Source of the DNA: Aptenodytes patagonicus
Taxonomy: Eukaryota > Chordata > Aves > Sphenisciformes > Spheniscidae
NCBI RefSeq assembly: GCF_965638725.1
Contig: NC_134975.1
Span: 1,996,179 to 2,060,178 of the forward strand
Direction: 5' to 3'
DNA length: 64,000 bases
The notes beneath the pieces are model-generated. The model ran no database searches. It worked only from the letters and a program-made list of their open reading frames with translations, and was not told the origin of the DNA. A program made the position numbers and the translations under genes. This document shows positions 22,036-34,000 of the stretch, one piece after another. The first letter of the stretch is position 1. Each line of letters starts with the position of its first letter.

Positions 22036-25000
22036 ATGCCCGCCGGCAGCAACGAGCCCGATGGGATCCTCAGCTACCAGGTGGGGGGCAGCGGCACCGG
22101 GGGGGGGGATGCCCGGTACCCCCGGGCGGGCCGTGCCGCCGGTGCGGCCGGAGGATGCTCCGCGGCTGCTCACTGCGGCATTTCCGATGGCTGGGGGTGG
22201 GGTGGGGACAGGGGGAGCAGGGGGGTGGGGGTGCATGGGGGAGGCAAGGCGTCTACAAGGGGGGGGTGCGTGGGGAGGCTGTAAGGGGCGTGCAAAGGGG
22301 GGGGGGGAAGGGCATCTGCAAGGTGGGGAGGTGTAAGGGGGGCAGTAGGTGTCTGTAAAATGGGGTGCCGGGGGTGTGCAAGGGGGTGCCAGGCCTCTGA
22401 AGGGGGGTGCAAGGCATCAGCAAGGCATCTGCAAGGCGGAAGGGCGGGGGCGCAAAGTGGGGGGGGCAAGGGGTGCTCAAGGTGGGTGCAGGAGGGATGC
22501 GAGGAGGGGAGGAAGGCACCTGCGTGATGCCTGTTGGGGGGCTCCCCGCTAGGCCCCCCTTGTCCCCTCCTCTGCATCAAGATGTGACCCCCTGGTGATG
22601 CTGCGGGCCCTTTGGAGGGGAGACAAAGGCCACTGTCCCCACAGAGCCCCACACCACCCACTCACCGGGTGGGGGGGCTCAGCTATTGTCCCCACCAGGT
22701 GCTTGCATGGATGCACCTGGTGCTGGAGTGCAGCCAGGAGGCAGCCGGGTGGTCCCCCCTCTTTCAGCATCTCCTTGTCCCAGGGAGGGCCTGCCCGACC
22801 CCCCGCTGCGCCCATGGGATCCGGCTGGAGGAGCTACTCTTGGTGGCAAATGAGAGGTGGGGAATTAATTAATCTGCCCTGAAATTACAGCTCACAGGAA
22901 AGAGTGAAAGGAATTTACATCTCCCCCAGCAAGGGATAACAGTCATGTCCTAGTGATGCTCGGCTGTGACCTGCGTCACCCCCTCGCAGCCCCACTTTGG
23001 GGCTCCAGAGACCTGTCCCCTCCTGTTGCAAGCACCCGGGTCCAGTCCCTGTCACGGCTCAAATCCTGGCCCAGGAGCCGGAGGGGTCCCCCCAGGGGGA
23101 CAGTGCTGACCCCCACGATAGCAAAGGAGGGAGCTGTGGGGACAGTGGCTTTTTTCCAGGCAGGATGGAGATGGAGAGGGGCGAGGAGGGGGTGTCCTGC
23201 TCCACCACCAGAGCGGACCCCCAGTTTGTCCCCATGCACGCTGTCACCCTCATCCCATAATAACACTGGGATCAGTGTTATTAATTACACTTTGGGCAAG
23301 ATTAATTACATTAATCCTCCCTCCTGCTGCCGGTAGGCGGTCCTGCTTGCGTGTGATGGGACGAGGGGGCTGGGATGCGAGGTTTGCCTGCTCGTGCAAT
23401 GCTTTCGGCCTCCCCCGGCACCAGGAGGACTCAAAGCTGGACCTGAATCTCTGCTTTGTGCTTTTCCTCACCCTCAATTACACCAAAGCTTCCCCAGGGA
23501 AAGATTTTTCTTTCTTGGCCAGAGGAGTTGCACTGAGACAGGTAAACTGAGGCAGAACACTCAAAAATCCCTCACTTTCCCACTGGGACAAAAAAATTGC
23601 AGTAAAGTAATAATTTGGAGAAGTTTTCTTGAGATGGACACGGGAAGAGGAGGCACCGAGCTTGTGACATGAAGGGGTTCGCTGTAGCCGTGTCGAAAAA
23701 GACCTTCCTCCTTTGCTCCAGCGATTTCTGATTTCATTTTTACAAGCAATAATTACTTGCAGCCTCCCAACAAAACAAGCTTCGAAGCAGCCAGCCGGAG
23801 CTTTGTGCTTAGGACACAGTGAAGTGGAAGAAGTCTGGCTGCTCCAAAACTCAAAAGTGAGCGATGCAAAGCTCGGCGTCCCCTTGCCCAGCCCGGTTTC
23901 GACGATTTGATGTTTTGGTACCAGCGAGTGCTGGTACACAACCTGGGATGGGATAACCTGCTTTCCGGAGGCCTCTCTCCTTCCTGCTCCATCCTATCCC
24001 AAGCCCACGGGTCCACAAATCCCGCAGCCTATGAAATCCTGAACTCCTCCAGCAATTTCCTCAATGAAACAACCACTCCGAGTCCATCCGAGTGGCTTAG
24101 GCGGGACCGAGTGAGTTTTGAGTGGGGCCGTTTCCTTCGGTGGCCTCTCCGTGCAAGGCTTGCCGCGATTTTGGGGATGCTGCAATGGCCGGGGAAGGGC
24201 GATGGGATGCTCGGAGCATCTTGCCGCGGACCCGGAGGTGCCCACTTGTCCCGTTTCCTCCTATGTTTGCTCCTGAAGCTTTAATACTAAATAACAAACA
24301 AGCAGCGGGGATCCGAGCTTGGATCACGCTGGGATTTTAAGTGCTTAGACCTCGGTGTCACCTTCCTTCGCCATGTTATTTTACACGCCGTGTCGCCTTT
24401 CAGGGCAAGCCGGGCAGTTCACCTTTGTGCCGAGCGGTGCCGGGGAGGAAGTTGACTAGAGCAAATGAATTTGCAGCATGGAAATGACGGATTAGCTCAG
24501 CTGGGAAACTAAAGTAGAGCTGGAGATAGCTGGAGGAAGCGAGGAGAGTAAAAAATGTCGCTTCTCTGGACGTTTCCGTACCGTGCTAGGACTTGGTCTG
24601 GCTAACGAGGGTTTGTTGAAGCACCAAAGGGATGGAGGCCGTGCCAAAGCGAGACCTTCCTGAAACGCCCTGATATTTTCCAGGCAATTTTGATGAAAGT
24701 CGGAGCCGCCCCGTAACGTGTATTTTCACAACGGTTTGCACCTCACTTGTCTTTTGGCAGCTTGTGCTTTCAAATACAGCAAAACGCTGCTTACGCCTTT
24801 CTCCCCGGCAGGGTGCGGCGTTTAGACCCCATTTCTCTCTTCTGGATAGTTTTTGCTCAGAACAGAGCTGGTTTCTCCCCATCCGCTAAGTTTTGCAAGC
24901 GGGAAGAGTTTTGGGGCGCGTGGCTTTAAATAACTGCCTGGATCTGCATCCAGTAGATCCTGATGTCGTAAACGGTCACTTTTTGTGTCTCTGGAGTTGG

Positions 25001-28000
25001 TGCACACTGGGTGCCACTGAGCTCCTCTCGGTGAGGTCTACCCCGGTGTCCCGGGATTGATCTGGAGGTTCAGTTTTCCCCAAGACCGGTGACCGACGTG
25101 AGGATGAACCGGAATGGGGGTTACAAAATGACCCTTCTGGAAGAGTTACAGGTAGCGCGGCCGGGGCTCTGCCCAGGGGCTGATCATCCCCCGGAGAGTG
25201 GGAAAACTCTCCCCGAAATGCCATTGGCACTTCCCCGGAGCGCAGCAGGATGGGCAGGGGGAGATGCTCTGCACCGGGGAGGGCTGCCAGGGGCAGGTTT
25301 AGCGTCGCTGGTCGGTGCAGGGAGGGAAAACGCTTTCTAAGAGAGAAGGAGACTTTCCCCGTGTCACCCGCGGGGCGTTTGAAAGCTGTGGCTCCCAAAT
25401 CGCTCCTTTTATTCCCACTCCGACAGCCACGTAACACGCTCGAGTTTGTGATTTCATTTAAATGGCGATTTCATTCAAATCGCGATTTTATTGAAATTGC
25501 GATTTTAAGCGATTTTATTAAGCCCTTTCCCCCCGTGCCTTGTCCGAGGTTGGGGTTGGGGTTTTTTGGCAAATGCGGAGGGGAGCAGGATGCGTTGCTA
25601 AGAAGGGACGGAGGGTGGCGGAGGCTGTCATCGGAGAGAGGATGGGAAAGCCACAGGCGTGTGATAATCCAGCTGCCGGGTAAGGTGGGCGAGTCCCGGG
25701 AGCTGGCGGGGAGACAGCAACAAGTTGGCTCTGAAATCAGTACTCAGGGACCAGCAAACTCATTTCCAGACAGGAGCATTTGTTCCTCTTGCTCGTCAAA
25801 TTAACCGGTGACTGGGAGGCGTGCGCTTTTCCCAAGCGTCGCTGCCGCATGGCAGCAGATGATGCTATTGAGTCGAAGCAGTAGTTTGGGGGATAAAAAA
25901 GCAGATTTCACGTTAGCGTTTTCAGCCTAAATCATAAGAAGTTATTTATTCTCTTTTTTTTAAGAAGTCTTCATGGTTAATGCATCATGATTAGTACAAC
26001 GGGCAGTGTATGCCAGCGCGGCATTTGAAATTTTACTTGAAAATTACAGCTTTGGTTGTTTTGGGCTGTTTCCCAGTGCACGGTGTAGGTCTTGCTTCTT
26101 GAATGTCGTCCAACAGCCCTGCCGGTTCCCCTAGTTTTCTTGGTGTTTTGCTCTTCTTCAAACTTCAGTTTCAGAACTTGAGCAAGTGGGTGTGAATCTC
26201 GGTGTATTTTTTTTGTTTGAACAATTTTTGGTCGCCGTGATGACGGCAACGGGCTTGCAAAGATGAACCTCAGCAATTCAATAGTCCCAAACCTTCCCCT
26301 TGATGCCTTTAATAAAGGAATAATTTGAAAACCAATGAAAACGAGAGGGTGTTGAGGCATGGCAGAGTTTTTCTTTGCATGGGTGAAAAGATTTTCGTTT
26401 TCGTGGATTAGTTACCGTCCGTGCAGGTGAGGAAGGAGAAACGGAGCAGCGGTGACGTATTTTCCTTAGTATTTAAGACATGCATAGCAATTAAAAGACA
26501 AAGTGCCGCCTAAAGAGGGGAAAAAAAGATACCAAGTGTTTCCAGGGGGCCCTTCTTCAAGCCGCAGTAGCGACTCGGCTGTGAGACGTGGTTGGGTTTT
26601 TATTTCTTTGAACGCAGCCTGGGAATCCCCTTCCCCAGCCCTGGTGGCAGGGGGAAAAGAGAAGCAAAAGGACTTCTTTCTGCTGGCTCCTGTAGTTCTC
26701 CTTCGGCTTTTAAGGCAGAACTGCTCTTCATGCAGCGCCGGCAGTGGTATTTCAGCCGAGGAGGGCATTGGCTCTCAGCCCTTGGCTTTTGCAACGAGAA
26801 AAACGATGTTTTCCATGGAAAGCACGCTTGCACCAAGGGAAGCCCGAGCCTCGCTGGGCCAAAGACGAAGCTTCGCCCTTGCAGGTTCTTGAGGGCCTTG
26901 GGAGGTTGTTGGTGGCCATGTCCTGTGGCCAGGTGCCATCTAGTGAGTCCTGCAGGTATCACGTTTGGAGACTGAAACTTGCTGTGATCAAAAGTGCAGT
27001 TTTGGGTCGGTTTTTTTGCAGTTTGGAAATCCCTTTTTTTTTCTTTTCGAAAGGAACCACAAGAAGAAAGCAGGAGGGTTTTTTTTTTTGTCTGAAACAA
27101 TCAGCCCTCTCCTCCTGTGGTGAATACTTCCAGACACACATTATATACAATATAGGTGATGTTATGGGCTGTTTTATTTGGGTATGGGAAGAAAAAGCTC
27201 CTACAAGTCCGTGTTTTTAGGGCCGTGCCACGAGGAGGAGGAGGAGGAGGCACGCAGAGGCGAGATGCTCGTGGACTCGCGTGGACGCAGGGGTGGATGA
27301 TGGCCGGGAGGACGTACGGGAGCTCGACACACGCAGCCCCAACTTTTACCTTCTTCTCATTGCTAAACAGAGACATGACGAAGAGGCAGTGATTGACCAG
27401 GGAAGAACGAGTAACGTTGTCAATATTCACTATGAGAAGGAGGAGTTGGAAGGTGAGTCTCTGCTGAGATCCTGGCAGAGGGGCCAGCAGCCCAGGGCGT
27501 TTTCCCGTAGCACAAAGTCCCTACAACGTCCCTTGCTTGGTGTCACATCGTGTGCAGCAAAACGTGCCGTGCTTCTTGATAAAGCAGCACAGTTATTTTG
27601 ACATTTTTTCTTATTACGGCTCTTAAACAGAGGGAGAAAGCCCCCGCGGAGGCCACGGTGTGAGTTTTAGCCGTGGGCCTGGGTAATTCATGGCTTGTTT
27701 TCTCACAGAAGCTGCTTCTGACTTGGAGAGGTCAGGAGAAGAATTGGATGGCTGCAGATGTGGGGCTGTGATTTTCTTTTTTTTTCCTGGGCTCCGGCCG
27801 CGTCAACCATTGCCACAATGATGAAAGTGCTGCAAATGCTGCTTTTTCGCAGGACACCGGACCCTGTACGTGGGTGTTCGGATGCCCCTGGTGAGGCAAA
27901 GCCACCGGCATCACCGACCCCACAGCCAAAAGCATCGGAAACGGGAGCGCGAGAAGGACTCTGCCCCGACGGAGCAGGGCTACCACTGTAAGTCCCGCCA

Positions 28001-31000
28001 CAGCATTCACGAAGCTCCTCGGGGCTACGTGGGCACTGGGGTCTTCTGCAAGCAGGTCCATGTGGCCCAGGGGAGAGGGGCCAGCCCGATATTTGTGGCT
28101 GAACTGGTGCCGATCCGATGGCCACTTTGCATGTGAGCGTGACGGGCCGTATTCAGGCGCGGTAACGGGACGGGGCTTTGTCTTCTGCCCCCAGACACCC
28201 CGTCCCAGCGGGTGCAGTTCATCCTCGGGACCGAGGAGGACGAGCAGCACGTCCCTCACGACTTGTTCACCGAGCTGGATGAGATCTGCGTGAAAGAGGG
28301 CGAAGATGCCGAGTGGAAGGAAACGGCAAGGTAAATCCCTGCTGCCGGCTGCGGTGGGAGAGGAGTCCCCGCGCCGGCAGCACCCGTGGGCACTGCTTTC
28401 CGCTCTCCGGGACGCAAAGCTTTTGCAGCTGCAGGTGGCGATGTGAGGAGCCTGCTCCTCTTGCTACCCCGTAGCTCTATGAAAGGGCTTGCAGAGCTGA
28501 GGCTGTTTTCTTGCCGTGGGGCTGATCGCACCCGATGTCCGCAGGTGGCTGAAGTTTGAGGAGGATGTGGAAGACGGCGGCGAGCGCTGGAGCAAGCCCT
28601 ACGTGGCCACGCTGTCCTTGCACAGCCTCTTTGAGCTGAGGAGCTGCATCATCAACGGCACGGTGCTGCTGGACATTTGCGCCAACAGCATTGAAGAGAT
28701 TGCAGGTACCGTGGGCGCCACATGCCTCCGGGAACAGCCGAGCTCGGTTTGCCGCGGTGCCCTTCACTCCCGAATCCAACCCTGCCCCAACGGCACGTCC
28801 TTTTCCAGAAGCACCACTGTGTTTTTCAGTCGTGAGTTGTCTTTGGATGCAGACTGGGCGTGCAACAGTCACGCCAGCTTTTTCTTCCACGATGGGATCC
28901 TTTTGAAAGCAATTTGTGGGGTTAGAGAAGCGATTAGAGAATATCCTCCAGCCAAAAAGGAGTGTGTGTCAGGGCGTAGCTCTCCGAAAGACGGAGCCCG
29001 CGTAAGAGCTGAACCTCCTCAAATCAAGTATTTATCACAAGCCGTTTCCTCACGTTCTTTTTAATCTTTTGCCTTCACATCCAGGATTTCAGAGTTGTAA
29101 AGGCCGAGTTTGTCTGGCAGATGACCAAGCAGTGTATTTCTGTGGGGAAGAGAATTGAAGTTCCTTGAAAAAGCAGCTCTGGAGAAATGATCTTTGGCTG
29201 GCAGGTCTCCATGCAGCCCTTTCAAGAGCTGGAGAAGTCGCAGCTCTTCTTAGCCCATTTCTCCCTGGGCTCGGCAAATTGCAGTCGATCGGCCAAGGGA
29301 ACTCTGGGAAAGTCTGAGCTATGGATTGCTTATAATTTGGTTAAATGTGTAGAGTCAGGCAGAAAGGCCAGATGGGGCAAGAAAATTGCCTTATTTAGAC
29401 TGGGAAATAACTCTCTTAGCGGCGTGGTGAATACGCACTTTGATGATGTTTCTTAGCAAAGGACAATTCTTGCTTTTGCTGCAACCGCTGAACTGTATGA
29501 AAATGTCTTGCGAAGCAAGGCGGAGCCCGCGTTAGGCTGTCCCGCGTGGCACAGCCTTCCCCGGGGGCTTCGAGGGCCAGGACTCGGGGGCGTTTCTGCT
29601 CTGACGGCTTCATTTCCCTTTGCCATCCCCAGATATGATCCTGGGCCAGCAAGAACAGTCCGGGGAGTTTGACGAGCGCGTGCGGGCCAAAGTTCGACAA
29701 GTCCTTTTGAAGAAGCACCACCATCAGAACGAGAAGAAAAGAAACAACCTTCTCCCCATCGTCCGCTCGTTTGCAGATGTGAGCAAGAAGCAGTCAGACC
29801 CGCACGTCCTCGACAAGCCAGGTGAGGGTTTCTGCCAGGCTTTGGCAGCAGGTGAGGGTTTCTGCCAGGCTTTGGCAGCAGGTGAGGGTTTCTGCCAGGC
29901 TTTGGCAGCAGGTGAGGGTTTCTGCCAGGCTTCGGCAGCAGGTGAGGGTTTCTGCAGGGCTTTGGCCCCTTTAGACTTGCCCTGGCAAAGGAGAAGCGTC
30001 CCAATTGCTCTTTGTCCCTCCTCCTGAGTGTCTTTCTTTGTCCCACCAGCCCAAACGCTCACCCCTCATCCTTCTCCCACCACTGCAGAAGCTAAAAATG
30101 GGGTGAGCCATGAGGCCAGCGCAATGGATTTCAGCAAGGTGAGACACTCGTGGCTTTCTTACGCCTTTAGGGCCAGATTTGCTCTTGCAACCTTGGCTGC
30201 AGAGTGTGCTGCAGAGTGCTGTGGGCTTTGCTTTTGGGGTAACTGCCTGAAAATCGCTTGTCGTGCCCAGGCGGAGCTGCACTTCATGAAGAAAATTCCC
30301 ACCGGGGCTGAAGCGTCCAACGTGCTCGTAGGAGAGCTGGATTTCCTTCGCCAGCCCATCGTGGCATTTGTCCGCCTGACCCCGGCTGTCCTCCTCTCGG
30401 GCATGACGGAAGTTCCCATCCCAACCAGGTCCGAATGAGGAGCACAAAGTTTTGATTGGGAAAAAAAAAACCAAACCCCAAGAAAACATCGAATTGCATG
30501 CATCGGTTTGGCGTCCCAAGGGAACAAGGCCAGTGGGAGCAAGCACGTTTCTCGCACCCACATCTCCTTGCCTTCGTTTCTCCCTTCCCTGCTGTAGCTT
30601 TTAAACCCACTGGCCAACTGTACTGAAAGTTGGCCCAAAAACTAGATTTGCGATCGGTTCTGATGAATGTCAAATTCATCACCGGAGTCGGTGAGCCTAC
30701 GTGTCCCCTCTCGAGCCGCGCTCTGGGCTGGGAGCTCCCAGGGATTTCCTTGGGTGCTCTTTGAGCAAGGGCACGTTCTTCTCTCTCACTGTGTTTTCCT
30801 TGCCCAGGTTCCTGTTTGTTTTGCTTGGACCGGAAGGAAAAGCCCACCAGTACCATGAGATCGGCAGGTCCATGGCTACTCTCATGACGGATGAGGTGCG
30901 ACGAGCTAAGCGAGATCTCCGGGTCCTTTTTGGCTTTCTCCACCTCTCCCTGTCTCTGTAGTAGTGAGGAAGAGGCTTTGCTGTGCCAGCTGCCCGCAGC

Positions 31001-34000
31001 TCTCCAAATAGCCCACCCTTGGTTTGCACCCCAAAGCAAACCTGCGGAGTTGCATCACCCCCCATCCCGGAGGCTGAAATCCCACCCGGGGTGCATCCTG
31101 CACCTCATCCTTCTCCCCGGGTGCCCAGCACGCTGTCCCCAGTGGTGGCATTGCCAGGGCCGGTCCAACTTCTCCTCTTTCAGCAAAAGGCTGTGGTGTG
31201 CCGTGGGGGACGGGAGCCTCCTGGAGATGATTACAAATACCACCATGCGCAGATGTTCCTTTTGGGGGAACATTCCCTGCCCTTTCCAACAGGACCTGTG
31301 GGGAAAACTATCTTGCCCCCTTTAGCCAAGGGCTTATTGCCCTGCTGAGGACATCCGCGATGGGTTGTCCTCTCACCGGGTTGTCTCCTATCGGCAGGTT
31401 TTCCATGACGTTGCCTATAAAGCCAAGAACCGGGCTGACCTCGTGGCCGGCATCGATGAGTTCCTGGATCAGGTCACGGTCTTGCCGCCAGGAGAGTGGG
31501 ATCCCTCGATCCGAATCGAGCCCCCGAAAAATGTCCCTTCGCAGGTGGGTGCTGCGGAGGAGGAGGGAGGTGCGAGGGGGACGGGCAGGATGGCAGCACG
31601 GCTGGGGATGCTGTTCAGGGGCCCAGGTTCACAAGGTCCCAGTTTGACACAGTCACCTACCCAGACCGGCAGCAAAACAAGCCAGTGGTTCAAATACGTA
31701 TCTTGATCTTATTTCCATTGTAACAGGAAAAAAGGAAGGTGCCAGGAGCTCTCGATGACAGTGCTTCTCAGAGCAAGGCGGAGAAACACAGTGGTCCTGA
31801 ACTGGAGCGGACAGGAAGGTGTGAGCTTTAATAGTTTGGTGGGTTTTTTTTCTGTTTGCCTCTAAAACCTGAGCACGCCCCTCCCTTCTAGCAGGTTTTG
31901 GGGGTTAGTTGGTTCAGTGAAGGGGCTCCACGTTACCAGCTTGGTCCCCTGGGCTGGGCAGGTGGGAGATCTGGGCAGCTGGGCTCAGCCACAGCATCAC
32001 TGCACACAGGTTTTCTTGATTTGGGGTGGAAGCAGATGTGTCAATACCTCCAGGTAGAGCTCTGCTGCTTCTCAAAGCCAGGGACTGTTGCAAGAAGAGG
32101 GGATGGGCTCTCAGGTTAGGTCTGTTGTGGTTGTGGTTGTTGGCGGGTTCTTTTGTGTGCCTCTGCTTCTACTGGGTATAAAATGGGAGAAGGAGACTGC
32201 TTCTGTTTAGCGATGCAAGTTACTCTGTGCTGGTGATGGCCCTTCTTCCAGGAGAACAGTGTCTATTTTTTCCTTCCTCCAGGCTCTTTGGAGGTTTGGT
32301 CCTGGATGTGAAGCGAAAAGCCCCGTGGTTCTGGAGCGACTTTCGGGATGGTCTGAGCCTGCAGTGTCTGGCGTCCTTCCTCTTCCTCTACTGTGCCTGC
32401 ATGTCCCCTGTCATCACCTTTGGGGGCCTGCTGGGGGAGGCGACCAATGGCCACATAGTGAGCAGCTCTCTCTGTTGGGTGGCATGGGGGAGGATAACAC
32501 TCATGCAAAAGTCCTTGCTGCAGTGAATTTGCTTTGTTGGTTCCCCCCCCCCCCCGCCCCTAACGATTTATTTACTCACTGCTGCCTCTCTTGCCCGGAC
32601 AGAGTGCCATGGAGTCGCTGCTGGGCGCGTCCATGACCGGCGTGGTGTATTCCCTCTTTGCTGGCCAGCCTCTCACCATCCTCGGCAGCACGGGACCCGT
32701 CCTCGTGTTTGAGAAGATCCTCTACAAATTCTGCAAGTAAGGCTGGCTGCTTTGGCCGAGTGCTGCGAGGCTTCAGCAGGCAGCAGTCGTGGAGAAAAGA
32801 TGTTTTTCTTTTCTTTTTCTCAGTGTTAGTTGTTAGATTTAGTTTGTCTTCTGTGTCACAGACATGGCACACTGCTGCTTTAGTCCGTGGTGGTGCAAGA
32901 GCCCTCGGTCTCTGAAGGCTGGATGGGGTGGTCTGGGGTTTTTCGGGTGAAAGTGAAGCAGCGGGAGGAGGAGAGCCCACAAGGATGTGGATGCCCAAGA
33001 TGGGTTGCAGAAGGAAGATGAGACAAATCACTCTGGTTTAGGAATGAGGGAAGATTTGCTTCCCTCTGGGTACAAACCCAGGCACTTTTCAGCCTGATTT
33101 TTTTCTGGAAGTGGAAATATATTTTGCCCAAATATCCAGGTAGTTTTCTGCTGGAATATTTTGAGTTGTGATGACTCGATTGAAAACGTAGGAGCTTTCC
33201 ATGTGAAAGGGGTGTTTTCCGTGACAATCCTTCTGTTGTGATGACTTTGATCCTTACTGCAATGAAATTTCTTATTAAGCCCCAACTGGCTGGCAGCAGG
33301 TGACTGGGTGCAAAACCAGCTGGTTTTGGTGTTGAAAGGGCCTCAGGGTGATGTGGGAGAGCACCAGCTTCCACAACAGGGACCTGACCTCAATTAGCCT
33401 CCAAGGTGTTAACACCAGACAATTGCCAACTAGTGATAATTAAATAATTGGCCTCTCCTCCTGTGGGTCCACACCCTGCACCACAGCCCCAAGGCTGTCT
33501 GGAGTAGTCTGTGGAAACTGCATTTATCATCCGCAGCCTTGACAGGCTCCTACATTGCTCCCGATTTTCCCCGAAGGCAGGCATGGCTTGGAGCCTCTTG
33601 CTGGCCTTGCGTTTTGTTTTGGTTTTGCAGGGAGTACACGCTCTCCTACCTCTCTCTGCGGGCGTGCATCGGGCTGTGGACCGCCTTCTTCTGCATGGTG
33701 CTGGTGGCCACCGACGCCAGCTCTTTGGTGTGCTACATCACCCGCTTCACGGAAGAAGCCTTTGCCTCCCTCATCTGCCTCATCTTCATCTACGAGGCTC
33801 TAGAGAAGCTGAGTCACCTGCGAGAGACCTACCCTGTGCACATGCACAGCAAGCTCGACTTCCTCACCATCTACTAGTGGGTTTTTTCCCTCCTAAAATG
33901 CCGCTGCCCCTTGGCAGGAGCTCAGGGCTGCGCCTCCATCGCCTTTCCCTTACGCCTGTCTCGGCTTCTCTCCTCCCAGCTGTAAGTGTGAGGCACCGAC

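Larger units (their letters stand above)
22521..27370 (+). other. SLC4A8 intron 1, remainder
   Basis: About 4.8 kb between exon 1 and exon 2 with no other recognised gene. It holds a 17-bp AT-rich tandem array at 25448-25522, a candidate alternative first exon at 25104-25151 and a GAGGAG run near 27233-27250. The rest appears unique. Confidence 0.6.
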
